The notes under the pieces are model-generated. The model did no database searches. It saw nothing but the letters and a program-made list of their open reading frames with translations, and was not told the origin of the DNA. The position numbers and the translations under genes are program-made. A DNA stretch of 64,000 nt from Zoogloea sp. (GTDB lineage Bacteria; Pseudomonadota; Gammaproteobacteria; Burkholderiales; Rhodocyclaceae), in the NCBI RefSeq assembly GCF_023150065.1, contig NZ_JAKLLN010000019.1:1-64000 (forward strand), read 5' to 3'. Shown here one piece after another: positions 31,505 through 40,356 of this stretch (positions are counted from its first letter, which is position 1; each line of letters starts with the position of its first letter).

Positions 31505-32977
31505 ATGAGCGAACGCCCCATTCACTTCTACTTCCGCGGCGCGATCCGGCAGCTCGACGGTGTCGCGCCGACCCGCACGGTGCTCCAGTACCTGCGCGAG
31601 GATGCCCACGCCTGTGGCACCAAGGAAGGCTGCGCGGAAGGCGACTGCGGCGCCTGCACCGTGGTGCTCGGGGAAAGGGTGGACGGCCAGCTCCGCCTGC
31701 GCGCCGTGAATGCCTGCATCCAGTTCGTGCCCAGCCTGGACGGCAAGGCCTTGTTCACCGTCGAGGATGTGGACAGCGTGGGCGGACTGGGCGTGACCGG
31801 CCTGCTGCATCCGGTGCAGCAGGCCCTGGTGGACCGCCACGCCTCCCAGTGCGGCTTCTGCACGCCGGGCTTCACCATGTCCCTGTTCGCACTCTACGAG
31901 AACCATCCGGAGTGCCCGTCACGCGCGACCGTGTGCGACAGCCTGTCGGGCAACCTGTGCCGCTGCACCGGCTACCGGCCCATCGTCGACGCCGTGCCCC
32001 TCGCCTACGCCCAGCCCCGGGTCGGCGTGGATCGGGACGCGGTGCTCGCCGCCCTGGACGGGATGGCCGCCCTGCCCGCCCTGGACTATGTCGGCGCAGG
32101 GCGCCGCTTCAGCGCCCCCGACAGCCTGCCGGCCCTCGCTGCAGCGTGCCTGGCCGCCCCCGGAGCGCGCCTCCTGGCCGGCTCCACCGACGTGGGCCTG
32201 TGGGTCACCAAGCAGCTGAAGGACCCGGGCGACCTGATCTACCTGGGCGCGGTGGAGGAGCTGAAGGCCATCCGCACCGACGCCGCCGGGCTGTTCATCG
32301 GCGCCGGCGCCAGCCTCACGGATGCCTTCGCGGCCCTCACCGCCTTTGCCCCTGCCTGGGCCGGGCTGGCGCGCCGCTTTGCCTCGCTGCCGGTGCGCAA
32401 CGCCGGCACCCTCGGCGGCAACGTGGCCAACGGCTCGCCCATCGGCGACAGCATGCCCGGCCTGATCGCCCTGGGCAGCGAGATCCTGCTGCAGCGGGGC
32501 GAACGCCTGCGCCGCATGCCCCTGGAGGATTTCTACCTGGCTTACCAGAAGACGGCCCTCGAGCCCGGCGAGTTCGTGCTCGGGCTGCAGTTGCCACCGC
32601 AACCCGCCACGCGCCACTTCCGCACCTGGAAAGTCTCGAAACGGGAAGATCAGGACATCTCCGCCGTGTGTGGCGCCTTTGCCATCGACGTCAGTGACGG
32701 TCACATCAGCGGCGCCCGCATCGCCTTCGGCGGCATGGCCGCCACCCCCCTGCGGGCCCGCGCCACCGAGGCCTTCCTGCTCACCCGGCCGTGGGATGCC
32801 GCCACGGTGACAGCCGCTGCCGAAGTGCTGGCCCACGAATACACGCCCCTCTCCGACATGCGGGCGTCGTCCGCCTACCGCAGCCGGGTGGCCGCCGGCC
32901 TGCTGCACCGCCTGTGGCTGGAATGCGCCGCCGCCGCCGCCCCGCGCAGCCTCGCCGACCTGGAGGACAGCCTGTGA
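31505..32977 (+). CDS. xdhA: xanthine dehydrogenase small subunit XdhA
   Basis: 490 residues. It carries both [2Fe-2S] clusters and the FAD domain of xanthine dehydrogenase. The plant-type cluster CGTKEGCAEGDCGACT is near residue 39-54; the helical-domain cluster CGFCTPGF...NLCRCTGYR lies near 118-160; the FAD segment LLAGSTDVGLWVTKQL with RNAGTLGGNVANGSPIGD follows near 230-320. Electrons from the Mo site on XdhB pass through these clusters to FAD and NAD+. Translation runs into xdhB by a GTGA overlap. This is the first gene of the purine operon on the plus strand. Confidence 0.96.
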   Translation: MSERPIHFYFRGAIRQLDGVAPTRTVLQYLREDAHACGTKEGCAEGDCGACTVVLGERVDGQLRLRAVNACIQFVPSLDGKALFTVEDVDSVGGLGVTGLLHPVQQALVDRHASQCGFCTPGFTMSLFALYENHPECPSRATVCDSLSGNLCRCTGYRPIVDAVPLAYAQPRVGVDRDAVLAALDGMAALPALDYVGAGRRFSAPDSLPALAAACLAAPGARLLAGSTDVGLWVTKQLKDPGDLIYLGAVEELKAIRTDAAGLFIGAGASLTDAFAALTAFAPAWAGLARRFASLPVRNAGTLGGNVANGSPIGDSMPGLIALGSEILLQRGERLRRMPLEDFYLAYQKTALEPGEFVLGLQLPPQPATRHFRTWKVSKREDQDISAVCGAFAIDVSDGHISGARIAFGGMAATPLRARATEAFLLTRPWDAATVTAAAEVLAHEYTPLSDMRASSAYRSRVAAGLLHRLWLECAAAAAPRSLADLEDSL

Positions 32978-35286
32978 ACGCCCCGGACACCGCCCAGGCC
33001 GCCATCGGCGCCGGCCTGCCCCACGAGAGCGCCCACCTGCACGTCACCGGCCGCGCCACCTACGTGGACGACATCCCCGTACCCGCTGGCACCCTGCATG
33101 CTGCTCTGGGCCTGTCCAGCATCGCCCACGGCCGCCTGCTCGGGCTGGACCTGAGCGCGGTGCGTGCAGCCCCCGGCGTGCGCGACGTCATCGTCGCCGC
33201 CGACATCCCCGGCATCAACGACTGCGGGCCGGTCAAGCACGACGATCCCATCCTGTGCGCCGGCGAAATCCTCTTCCACGGTCAGCCCCTGTTTGCCGTG
33301 GCTGCCGACAGCCACGACGCCGCCCGCCGCGCCGCGCGCCTGGCCCGGGTGGAGGTGGAAGCCCTTCCGGCCCTGCTTACCGCCGAGGCCGCCGCCGAAG
33401 CCGAGTCCTGGGTGCTGCCGCCGGTCGAGGTGAAGCGCGGCGACACCCCGGCCGCCCTGGCCGCGGCCCCCCACCGGCTGCGCGGCGAGGTGAACCTGGG
33501 CGGCCAGGAGCACTTCTACCTGGAAGGCCAGATCGCCTGCGCCATCCCCGGCGAGGACCACACCCTGCGCCTCCTCACCTCCACCCAGCACCCCACCGAG
33601 ATGCAGCACATGGTGGCCCACGCCCTGGGCTGGCGGGTGCATCAGGTGATCGCCGAGTGCCGGCGCATGGGGGGCGGTTTTGGCGGCAAGGAGAGCCAGT
33701 CGGCCCAGATCGCCTGCATCGCCGCGGTGCTGGCGGTGCGCAGCGGCAAGGCGGTCAAGCTGCGCCTGGACCGGGACGACGACATGCGCATCACCGGCAA
33801 GCGTCACGACTTCCGCATCGAGTACGAGGCCGGTTTCGACGACAGCGGCCGCCTGCTCGGCCTCAAGCTGCTGCTGGCCTCCCGCTGCGGCTTCTCGGCC
33901 GACCTGTCGGGGCCGGTGAACGACCGGGCCATCTTCCACGCCGACAACGCCTACTACCTGGACGCGGTGGACATCCTGAGCCTGCGCGGGCTGACCCACA
34001 CCGTCTCCAACACCGCCTTCCGGGGCTTTGGCGGCCCCCAGGGCATGTTCGCCATCGAGTCGGTGATGGACGACATCGCCCGCCACCTGAGCCACGACGC
34101 CTTGGCCGTGCGCCAGGCCAACTTCTATGGCGACAGCGCCGGCGAGCAGCGCAATGTCACCCACTACGGCATGCAGGTGGAGGACAACGTGATTGCCCCG
34201 CTGGTGGCGCAGTTGGCCGCCAGCAGCGACTACACCGCCCGCCGCGCCGCCATCGACGCCTTCAACGCCGCCAGCCCGGTCATCAAGAAGGGCCTGGCCC
34301 TGACCCCGGTGAAGTTCGGCATCTCCTTCACCGCCACCTTCTACAACCAGGCCGGGGCGCTGGTGCATGTGTACAACGACGGTACCGTGCTGGTGAGCCA
34401 TGGCGGCACCGAGATGGGCCAGGGTCTGTACACCAAGGTCCGCCAGATCGTCGCCCACGAGTTCGGCCTGCCGGTGGACGACGTGCGCCTGTCCTCCACC
34501 GACACCAGCCGGGTGCCCAACACCTCGGCCACCGCCGCCTCCAGCGGCACCGACCTCAACGGCAAGGCCGCCCAGGCCGCCTGCCGGACCATCCGCGCGC
34601 GCATCGCCGGCTTCGTGGCCGAGCGCCTGGGCGTGCTCCAGGAGGCCGTGCAGTTTGCCGACGGCCGCATCACCGCCCCGGGCTTCGACGCCGCCTTTGG
34701 CGAGGTGGTGGCCGATGCCTACCGGGCCCGCATCCAGCTGTGGGACGCCGGCTTCTACAAGACGCCAAAGATCCACTACGACCCCGTCACCATGCAGGGG
34801 CGGCCCTTCTTCTACTTTGCCTACGGCGCCTCGGTGAGCGAGGTGGCCATCGACACCCTCACCGGCGAGTCGAAGGTGCTGCGGGTGGACATCCTTCACG
34901 ACGTGGGGCGCAGCATCAACCCGGCCCTGGACATCGGCCAGATCGAGGGAGGCTTCATCCAGGGCATGGGCTGGCTGACCACCGAAGAACTGGTGTACGC
35001 CAGCGACGGCCGCCTCGCCACCCACGCCCCGTCCACCTACAAGATCCCGGCGGTGTCCGACCTGCCGCGGGATTTCCGTGTGGCGCTGTTCGACAACGCC
35101 AACGTGGAGGACAGCATCCACCGCTCCAAGGCCGTCGGCGAGCCGCCGCTGATGCTGGCCTTCTCGGTGTTCTTCGCCCTGCGCGACGCGGTGGCCGCGG
35201 CCCTCGGCCCCGGCGCCCGGCCACAACTCGACGCCCCCGCCACCCCGGAAGCCATCCTCAAGGCCCTGAACGGAGGTGCCCTGTGA
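32974..35286 (+). CDS. xdhB: xanthine dehydrogenase molybdenum-binding subunit XdhB
   Basis: 770 residues from a GTG overlapping the xdhA stop (GTGA). Motifs of the molybdopterin subunit are in order: GRATYVDDIP near 25, GQEHFYLEGQ near 180, RMGGGFGGKESQ near 230, AFRGFGGPQGMF near 348, GTEMGQGLYTKVRQ near 478 and KAVGEPPLMLA near 715, the last holding the catalytic Glu. It hydroxylates hypoxanthine and xanthine to urate. The GC and codon use match its neighbours. Confidence 0.96.
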   Translation: MNAPDTAQAAIGAGLPHESAHLHVTGRATYVDDIPVPAGTLHAALGLSSIAHGRLLGLDLSAVRAAPGVRDVIVAADIPGINDCGPVKHDDPILCAGEILFHGQPLFAVAADSHDAARRAARLARVEVEALPALLTAEAAAEAESWVLPPVEVKRGDTPAALAAAPHRLRGEVNLGGQEHFYLEGQIACAIPGEDHTLRLLTSTQHPTEMQHMVAHALGWRVHQVIAECRRMGGGFGGKESQSAQIACIAAVLAVRSGKAVKLRLDRDDDMRITGKRHDFRIEYEAGFDDSGRLLGLKLLLASRCGFSADLSGPVNDRAIFHADNAYYLDAVDILSLRGLTHTVSNTAFRGFGGPQGMFAIESVMDDIARHLSHDALAVRQANFYGDSAGEQRNVTHYGMQVEDNVIAPLVAQLAASSDYTARRAAIDAFNAASPVIKKGLALTPVKFGISFTATFYNQAGALVHVYNDGTVLVSHGGTEMGQGLYTKVRQIVAHEFGLPVDDVRLSSTDTSRVPNTSATAASSGTDLNGKAAQAACRTIRARIAGFVAERLGVLQEAVQFADGRITAPGFDAAFGEVVADAYRARIQLWDAGFYKTPKIHYDPVTMQGRPFFYFAYGASVSEVAIDTLTGESKVLRVDILHDVGRSINPALDIGQIEGGFIQGMGWLTTEELVYASDGRLATHAPSTYKIPAVSDLPRDFRVALFDNANVEDSIHRSKAVGEPPLMLAFSVFFALRDAVAAALGPGARPQLDAPATPEAILKALNGGAL

Positions 35287-35332
35287 GCCCCCCGCGCCCC
35301 TTTGCCACGACCACCCAACTGGAGGTGTCACC

Positions 35333-36349
35333 ATGAACGACTGGCTGCATACCCTTGCCAACTGGCTGGAGGCCGGACAGCCGGCCGTAGTGGTGACCGT
35401 GGTGCGGGCCGACGGCTCCACCCCCCGCGAGGCCGGCGCCACCATGCTGGTGGGCCGCGCCAGCACCGTCGACACCATCGGCGGCGGCCACCTGGAGTGG
35501 CTGGCCAGCACCACCGCCCGGGAGCTGCTGGTGGATGGCGGCGCGCCGCGCCTGATGCGCTTCGCCCTCGGCGCCTCCCTGGGGCAGTGCTGCGGCGGCG
35601 TGGTGTGGCTGGCCCTGGAGCGCGTCGACGTGGCGGAGGCGGCCGTGTGGCGCACCCGGGCCGAGGCCGTGGCCGCCGGAAGCACCCTGCAGCGTCGCCT
35701 GCTGTCCGGTGACGTGGGCAGCCTGTGGTCCCTGTCCGACGACGACCCCGGGCGGGGCGAGGCGGCCCGTTTCTGGTCGGATGGCGGCCACTGGCAGTTC
35801 GAGCAGCAGGTAGCCACCGGCAACTTTCCGGTGCTCGTGTTTGGCGCCGGCCACGTGGGCGAGGCCATCGTCCGGGCCCTGGCGCCCCTGGGGGCGCGGA
35901 TCACCTGGGTGGACACCCGGGACGACATCTTCCCGGCCGACGTCCCCGAGGACGTCTTCACCGTGAGCACCGACATCCCCACCGCCGAGATCTACGACGC
36001 CCCGGCGGGCAGCTACTTCCTGGTGCTGACCCACGACCACAGCCTGGACTTCAGCCTGTGCGAGGCCATCCTCACCCGCCACGACTTTGCCTTCTTCGGC
36101 CTGATCGGCTCGCGCACCAAGCGCGCCAGTTTCGAACATCGCCTGATCGCCCGCGGCCTGGCCCCCGAACGCCTGCCCGACATGACCTGCCCCATCGGCA
36201 TTCCCGGCATCGACAGCAAGCAGCCCGGCGCCATCGCCCTGTCGGTGGCGGCCCAGCTGCTGCAGGTGCGCGAAGCCCGCCAGGCCGTGGCCCGCGCCGC
36301 ACGTCCGGTGGCCATCACCCCCTTCCTCTTGTCCGGAGCCCGCCCGTGA
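35333..36349 (+). CDS. xdhC: xanthine dehydrogenase accessory protein XdhC
   Basis: 338 residues from the ATG after GGAGGTGTCACC, which has a strong ribosome-binding site. XdhC binds the molybdenum cofactor, helps its sulfuration and inserts it into XdhB. The conserved N-terminal VVRADGSTPREAGATMLVG and GQCCGG segments and the C-terminal Rossmann region (VLVFGAGHVGEAIVRAL, FFGLIGSRTKRASF, CPIGIPGIDSKQPGAIALSVAAQLL) are all visible. It is 46 bases after xdhB and overlaps the ABC ATPase gene by GTGA. Confidence 0.95.
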   Translation: MNDWLHTLANWLEAGQPAVVVTVVRADGSTPREAGATMLVGRASTVDTIGGGHLEWLASTTARELLVDGGAPRLMRFALGASLGQCCGGVVWLALERVDVAEAAVWRTRAEAVAAGSTLQRRLLSGDVGSLWSLSDDDPGRGEAARFWSDGGHWQFEQQVATGNFPVLVFGAGHVGEAIVRALAPLGARITWVDTRDDIFPADVPEDVFTVSTDIPTAEIYDAPAGSYFLVLTHDHSLDFSLCEAILTRHDFAFFGLIGSRTKRASFEHRLIARGLAPERLPDMTCPIGIPGIDSKQPGAIALSVAAQLLQVREARQAVARAARPVAITPFLLSGARP

Positions 36350-37923
36350 GCACACCCCCGCCCCCCTTCAGCGGCCCGCCCGACGGCCTGCCGCGCCTGG
36401 AGCTGACCGGCATCACCAAGCGCTACCCCAGCGTGGTGGCCAACGACGGCATCCACCTCAAGGTCGCCCCCGGCGAGATCCACGCCGTGCTCGGCGAGAA
36501 CGGCGCCGGCAAGAGCACCCTGATGAAGATCATCTACGGCGCGGTGCAGGCCGACGCCGGGCAGATCCAGTGGAACGGGCGTGAGGTGGTCATCGCCAAC
36601 CCGTCCGAAGCCCGCCGCCTGGGCATCGGCATGGTCTTCCAGCATTTCTCCCTGTTCGAGACCCTCACCGTGGTGGAGAACATCGCCCTGGCCCTGGACG
36701 AGCCCTTCGACCTGAAGGGCCTCGCCGCCCGGGTCAGCGAGGTGTCCCAGCGCTACGGCCTGCCCCTGGACCCCCAGCGCCTGGTGTACAGCCTGTCGGT
36801 GGGCGAACGGCAGCGGGTCGAGATCGTGCGCTGCCTGCTGCAGGCCCCCCAGCTGCTGATCCTCGACGAGCCCACCTCGGTGCTCACCCCCCAGGCCGTG
36901 CAGAAGCTCTTCGAGACCCTGCGCCGCCTGTCGTCGGAGGGGGTCAGCATCCTCTACATCAGCCACAAGCTGCACGAGATCCAGAGCCTGTGCCACAGCG
37001 CCACGGTGATGCGCGGCGGCAAGGTCACCGGCACCGCCACCCCATCGCGCGAGACGCCGGCCAGCCTGGCGCGCATGATGATCGGCCGCGAGCTGCCGGT
37101 GTGCGCGGTGCCCGCCTTCACCGGCGAGGCCACGCCGGTGCTCAGCGTCCGCGGCCTTTCCCACATCCCTGACGACCCCTTCGGCACCGCCCTCAAGGAC
37201 ATCGCCCTGGAGGTGCGCCGGGGCGAGATCCTCGGCATCGCCGGCATCTCCGGCAACGGTCAGGCCGAGCTGCTGGCGGCCCTGTCGGGCGAGACCACCG
37301 GCCCCGCCGGCACGGTGAGCCTGGCCGGCACCCCGGTGGGCCACCTGGACGCCGGCCGGCGCCGCGCCCAGGGCCTGGCCTTCGTGCCCGAAGAGCGCCT
37401 GGGCCGGGGTGCCGTACCGCCCATGAGCCTGGCCGACAACGCCACCCTGTCAGCCCACGGCCAGGGCCTGGTCAAGCGCGGCCTGCTGCGCCCCAAAGCC
37501 GCCTGGGCCTTTGCCAAGACCTGCATCGAACGCTTCGACGTGCGCTGCGGCGGGCCCGGTGCCGCCGCGCGCAGCCTGTCCGGCGGCAACCTGCAGAAGT
37601 TCATCGTCGGCCGCGAGATCATGCAGCAGCCCATCGCCATGGTGGTCGCCCAGCCCACCTGGGGGGTGGACGTGGGGGCCGCCGCCTTCCTGCGCCAGAC
37701 CCTCATCGACCTGTCACGCAGCGGTGTGGCCATCCTGGTGATCTCCGAAGAGCTCGAAGAGCTGTTCGAGATCTGCGACCGCATCGCCGTGCTGGCCGAA
37801 GGGCGCTTGTCCGAGGCCGTGCCCAAGCAGCAGACCAACGCCGAGAAGATCGGCCTGCAGATGTCCGGCCTGTTCGCCGACGCCCATGCCACCGACCGGG
37901 AGCCCGCCCATGCCGCTGCTTGA
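36346..37923 (+). CDS. ABC transporter ATP-binding protein, sugar/nucleoside type (two NBDs)
   Basis: 525 residues from a GTG overlapping xdhC. It has two fused nucleotide-binding domains. The first is complete (Walker A GENGAGKST, signature YSLSVGERQRVEI, Walker B LLILDEPTSVL). The second is degenerate at Walker A (GISGNGQAEL) but keeps the signature LSGGNLQKFIVGRE. This layout is typical of the BMP-type nucleoside/purine uptake systems. In the second domain the segment VAQPTWGVDVGA has Trp where the usual motif has Arg. It works with the permeases at 37910 and 39036 and probably the BMP protein at 26990. Confidence 0.93.
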   Translation: MSTPPPPFSGPPDGLPRLELTGITKRYPSVVANDGIHLKVAPGEIHAVLGENGAGKSTLMKIIYGAVQADAGQIQWNGREVVIANPSEARRLGIGMVFQHFSLFETLTVVENIALALDEPFDLKGLAARVSEVSQRYGLPLDPQRLVYSLSVGERQRVEIVRCLLQAPQLLILDEPTSVLTPQAVQKLFETLRRLSSEGVSILYISHKLHEIQSLCHSATVMRGGKVTGTATPSRETPASLARMMIGRELPVCAVPAFTGEATPVLSVRGLSHIPDDPFGTALKDIALEVRRGEILGIAGISGNGQAELLAALSGETTGPAGTVSLAGTPVGHLDAGRRRAQGLAFVPEERLGRGAVPPMSLADNATLSAHGQGLVKRGLLRPKAAWAFAKTCIERFDVRCGGPGAAARSLSGGNLQKFIVGREIMQQPIAMVVAQPTWGVDVGAAAFLRQTLIDLSRSGVAILVISEELEELFEICDRIAVLAEGRLSEAVPKQQTNAEKIGLQMSGLFADAHATDREPAHAAA

Positions 37924-38980
37924 AGCCCGCCCCACCCCGTCGCCGCAGATGCGCCTGCTGGCGCCGCTCATCGCCATCGGCCTGACCCTGGCGGTGGGCT
38001 CCCTGCTCTTCCTGTCCCTGGGCAAGAGTCCCGTCGAAGCCTTCGGCGTGTTCTTCATCCAGCCCCTCTCGTCCGGCAACGGCTGGAGCGAACTGATGGT
38101 CAAGGCCGGGCCGCTGATCCTCATCGCCCAGGGCCTGGCCGTGGGCTTCCGGGCGCGCATCTATAACATCGGCGCCGAGGGCCAGCTGATCATGGGCGCC
38201 CTGGCCGGCGGCGGCGTGGCCATCGCCTTCGACGGGGTGGATGCCTGGTGGGTGCTGCCCCTGATGGTGCTGGCCGGAGCCCTCGGCGGCGCAGTGTGGG
38301 GCGCCATCCCGGCCCTGCTGCGCACCCGCTTCAACGCCCAGGAGACCCTCACCACCCTGATGCTGGCCTACGTGGCCACCTTCACCCTGTCCTACATGGT
38401 CAATGGCCCCTGGCGCGACCCGGAGGGCATGAACTTTCCCCAGTCCATCCTGTTTGGCGATCCAGCCCTGTTTGCCCCCTGGTTCGAGGGCATGCGGGTC
38501 AATGCCTCGCTGCTCATCGCCGCCTTCGCGTCGGCGGCCTTCTGGTTCTTCACCTCCCGCAGCTTCCTGGCCTACCAGCTCACGGTGGGCGGGCTGGCCC
38601 CGGCGGCCGCCCGCTACGCCGGCTTCTCGGCCGATCGCACGGTGTGGCTGAGCCTGGTGCTGTCCGGCCTAACCGCCGGCCTGGCCGGGGTGGGCGAGGT
38701 GGCGGGGCCGGTGGGCCAGCTCAACCTCAACATCTCGCCGGGCTATGGCTTCGCCGCCATCATCGTGGCCTACCTGGGCCGGCTCAACGCCATCGGCATC
38801 GTGCTGGCCGGCCTGCTGATGGCCCTGCTCTACCTGGGGGGCGAGGCCGCACAGGTGGCCCTGCAGCTGCCCGCCGCCATCACCGGCCTGTTCCAGGGGA
38901 TGCTGCTGTTCTTCCTGCTGGGCGCCGACGTGTTCGTCGATTACCGCCTCAAGCCCCGGCCCAAGCCGGCCTACGCATGA
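37910..38980 (+). CDS. ABC transporter permease, BMP-type (first)
   Basis: 356 residues from the ATG at 37910, which overlaps the ATPase stop by 14 bases. It has about 8-9 hydrophobic segments and the BPD_transp_2 pattern (FRARIYNIGAEGQLIMGAL, FNAQETLTTLMLAYVATF, then NLNISPGYGFAAIIVAYLGRLNAIGI). The product is an inner-membrane subunit of the purine/nucleoside uptake system. It is followed, after 55 bases, by the second permease. Confidence 0.93.
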   Translation: MPLLEARPTPSPQMRLLAPLIAIGLTLAVGSLLFLSLGKSPVEAFGVFFIQPLSSGNGWSELMVKAGPLILIAQGLAVGFRARIYNIGAEGQLIMGALAGGGVAIAFDGVDAWWVLPLMVLAGALGGAVWGAIPALLRTRFNAQETLTTLMLAYVATFTLSYMVNGPWRDPEGMNFPQSILFGDPALFAPWFEGMRVNASLLIAAFASAAFWFFTSRSFLAYQLTVGGLAPAAARYAGFSADRTVWLSLVLSGLTAGLAGVGEVAGPVGQLNLNISPGYGFAAIIVAYLGRLNAIGIVLAGLLMALLYLGGEAAQVALQLPAAITGLFQGMLLFFLLGADVFVDYRLKPRPKPAYA

Positions 38981-39035
38981 AACGCCGGCACGGCCCCCCC
39001 CAACACGCCCGACACCCGCATCCCCAGGAGGCCCC

Positions 39036-39956
39036 ATGCTCGAACACCTGATCCCTGTCCTCGCCGGCACTCTGGCCGCCGCCACGCCGCTGATCTTTGC
39101 CGGCCTGGGTGAGCTGGTGGCCGAGCGTAGCGGCGTCATCAACCTGGGCGTCGAGGGCATGATGCTGATCGGCGCGGTGGCCGGCTTTGCCGCCGCGGCA
39201 CACTCGGACGGTGGCGCCCTGGCCGGCCTGCCCGCCGGTGCCTTCGCCGGCGCCCTGGCGGCCCTGATCTTCGCCATCTTGTCCCTGTCCATGGCCGCCA
39301 ACCAGGCCGCCTGCGGGCTGGCCCTGACCATCTTCGGCATCGGCCTGTCGGCCTTCATCGGCCAGCACTACGTGAGCTACAGCCTGCCCGGCCTGCAGCC
39401 CCTGGCGCTCCCCGGCCTGTCCGACATCCCGGTGCTCGGCCCGGTCCTCTTCCACCAGGACACCGTCACCTACCTGGGCCTGCTGAGCTTTGCCGGGGTG
39501 TGGTGGGTGCTCAGGAAAACCCGCCTGGGCCTGATCCTCAAGGCCGTGGGCGAGGCCCCCGACGCCGCCCACGCCATCGGCTACCCGGTGATCGCCATCC
39601 GCTACGCCGCCACCCTGTTCGGCGGCGCCATGGCCGGCATCGGCGGCGCCTACCTGTCCACGGTGTACACCCCCCTGTGGGTGCAGAACATGGTCGCCGG
39701 GCGGGGCTGGATCGCCATCGCCCTGGTGGTCTTCGCCGCCTGGAACCCCACCCGCCTGCTGCTCGGCGCCTGGCTCTTCGGCGGCGTCACCATCCTGCAA
39801 TTCCACGCCCAGGGCCTGGGCATCGCCCTCCCCGTCCAGCTCCTCGCTGCCCTGCCCTACCTGGCCACGGTGGTGGTGCTGGTGCTGATCTCCCGGGACA
39901 AACGGCTGCTGCAGCTGAATCTGCCAGCGTCGCTGGGGAAGCCGTGGATGCCGTGA
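39036..39956 (+). CDS. ABC transporter permease, BMP-type (second)
   Basis: 306 residues, CCAGGAGGCCCC upstream of the ATG. Conserved segments of the second permease of this class are visible: GELVAERSGVINLGVEGMMLIGAV near residue 25, LALTIFGIGLSAFIG near 100, RKTRLGLILKAVGEAPDAAHAIGY near 160 and GRGWIAIALVVFAAWNP near 220. The four-gene set (ATPase, two permeases, distant BMP protein) should import purines or nucleosides. Confidence 0.93.
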   Translation: MLEHLIPVLAGTLAAATPLIFAGLGELVAERSGVINLGVEGMMLIGAVAGFAAAAHSDGGALAGLPAGAFAGALAALIFAILSLSMAANQAACGLALTIFGIGLSAFIGQHYVSYSLPGLQPLALPGLSDIPVLGPVLFHQDTVTYLGLLSFAGVWWVLRKTRLGLILKAVGEAPDAAHAIGYPVIAIRYAATLFGGAMAGIGGAYLSTVYTPLWVQNMVAGRGWIAIALVVFAAWNPTRLLLGAWLFGGVTILQFHAQGLGIALPVQLLAALPYLATVVVLVLISRDKRLLQLNLPASLGKPWMP

Positions 39957-40356
39957 GGGTGGTGGTGCTCTCTTCCCAGTGGGGTCGACTTCATTCGACC
40001 TTTTACGGGTTGAGCCTGTGCTGGCGGGCTTCTCGGATGCACCGAGCCCCTGCGGAAATTGAGTCGGGCACTGGCCGTTGATCACCTGCATTTCCTGTCC
40101 CCTCTGGCGCGCCGACTGGAGGGTTCGGCAGGCGGAAAAAGGGCTGCGCATGTTTGAGCCCGCAGGGCGAGTTTGCGCAGACCCCGCCTGACGGACCCGG
40201 AAGGAGGGAACCCCCGAAGGGGGCGCGACAGCGGGGTACGTTTTCTTGCCTTCTTCTTTGTCGTACAACAAAGAAGAAGGTCGCCCGCCGGGGCGAGACC
40301 CGGCCAACGTCACGCAAAAAATCGGAACGCGCCCCAGCAAAGGCAACCAAAAGAGC
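39957..40356. repeat. dispersed-type intergenic repeat with strong hairpins
   Basis: A 400-base gap without a gene. From about 40120 on it shows a pattern I recall from dispersed intergenic repeats in beta- and gammaproteobacteria: GGCAGGCGG...AAAGGGCTGCGCATGTTTGAGC, CGCAGACCCCGCCTG, GGGCGCGACAGCGGGG, and GGCGAGACCCGGC. A perfect 13-base inverted repeat CCTTCTTCTTTGT / ACAAAGAAGAAGG (40249-40261 and 40268-40280) with a 6-base loop lies in it, after a CCCCC-GAA-GGGGG hairpin (40211-40223). It separates the permeases from the deaminase gene. Confidence 0.6.

Noticed and set aside
32875-35982. Very long open frame on the minus strand opposite xdhB/xdhC
   Set aside because: It is the antisense of clear xdhB/xdhC coding sequence, with low-complexity Gly/Ala/Val/His composition typical of GC-rich mirror frames.
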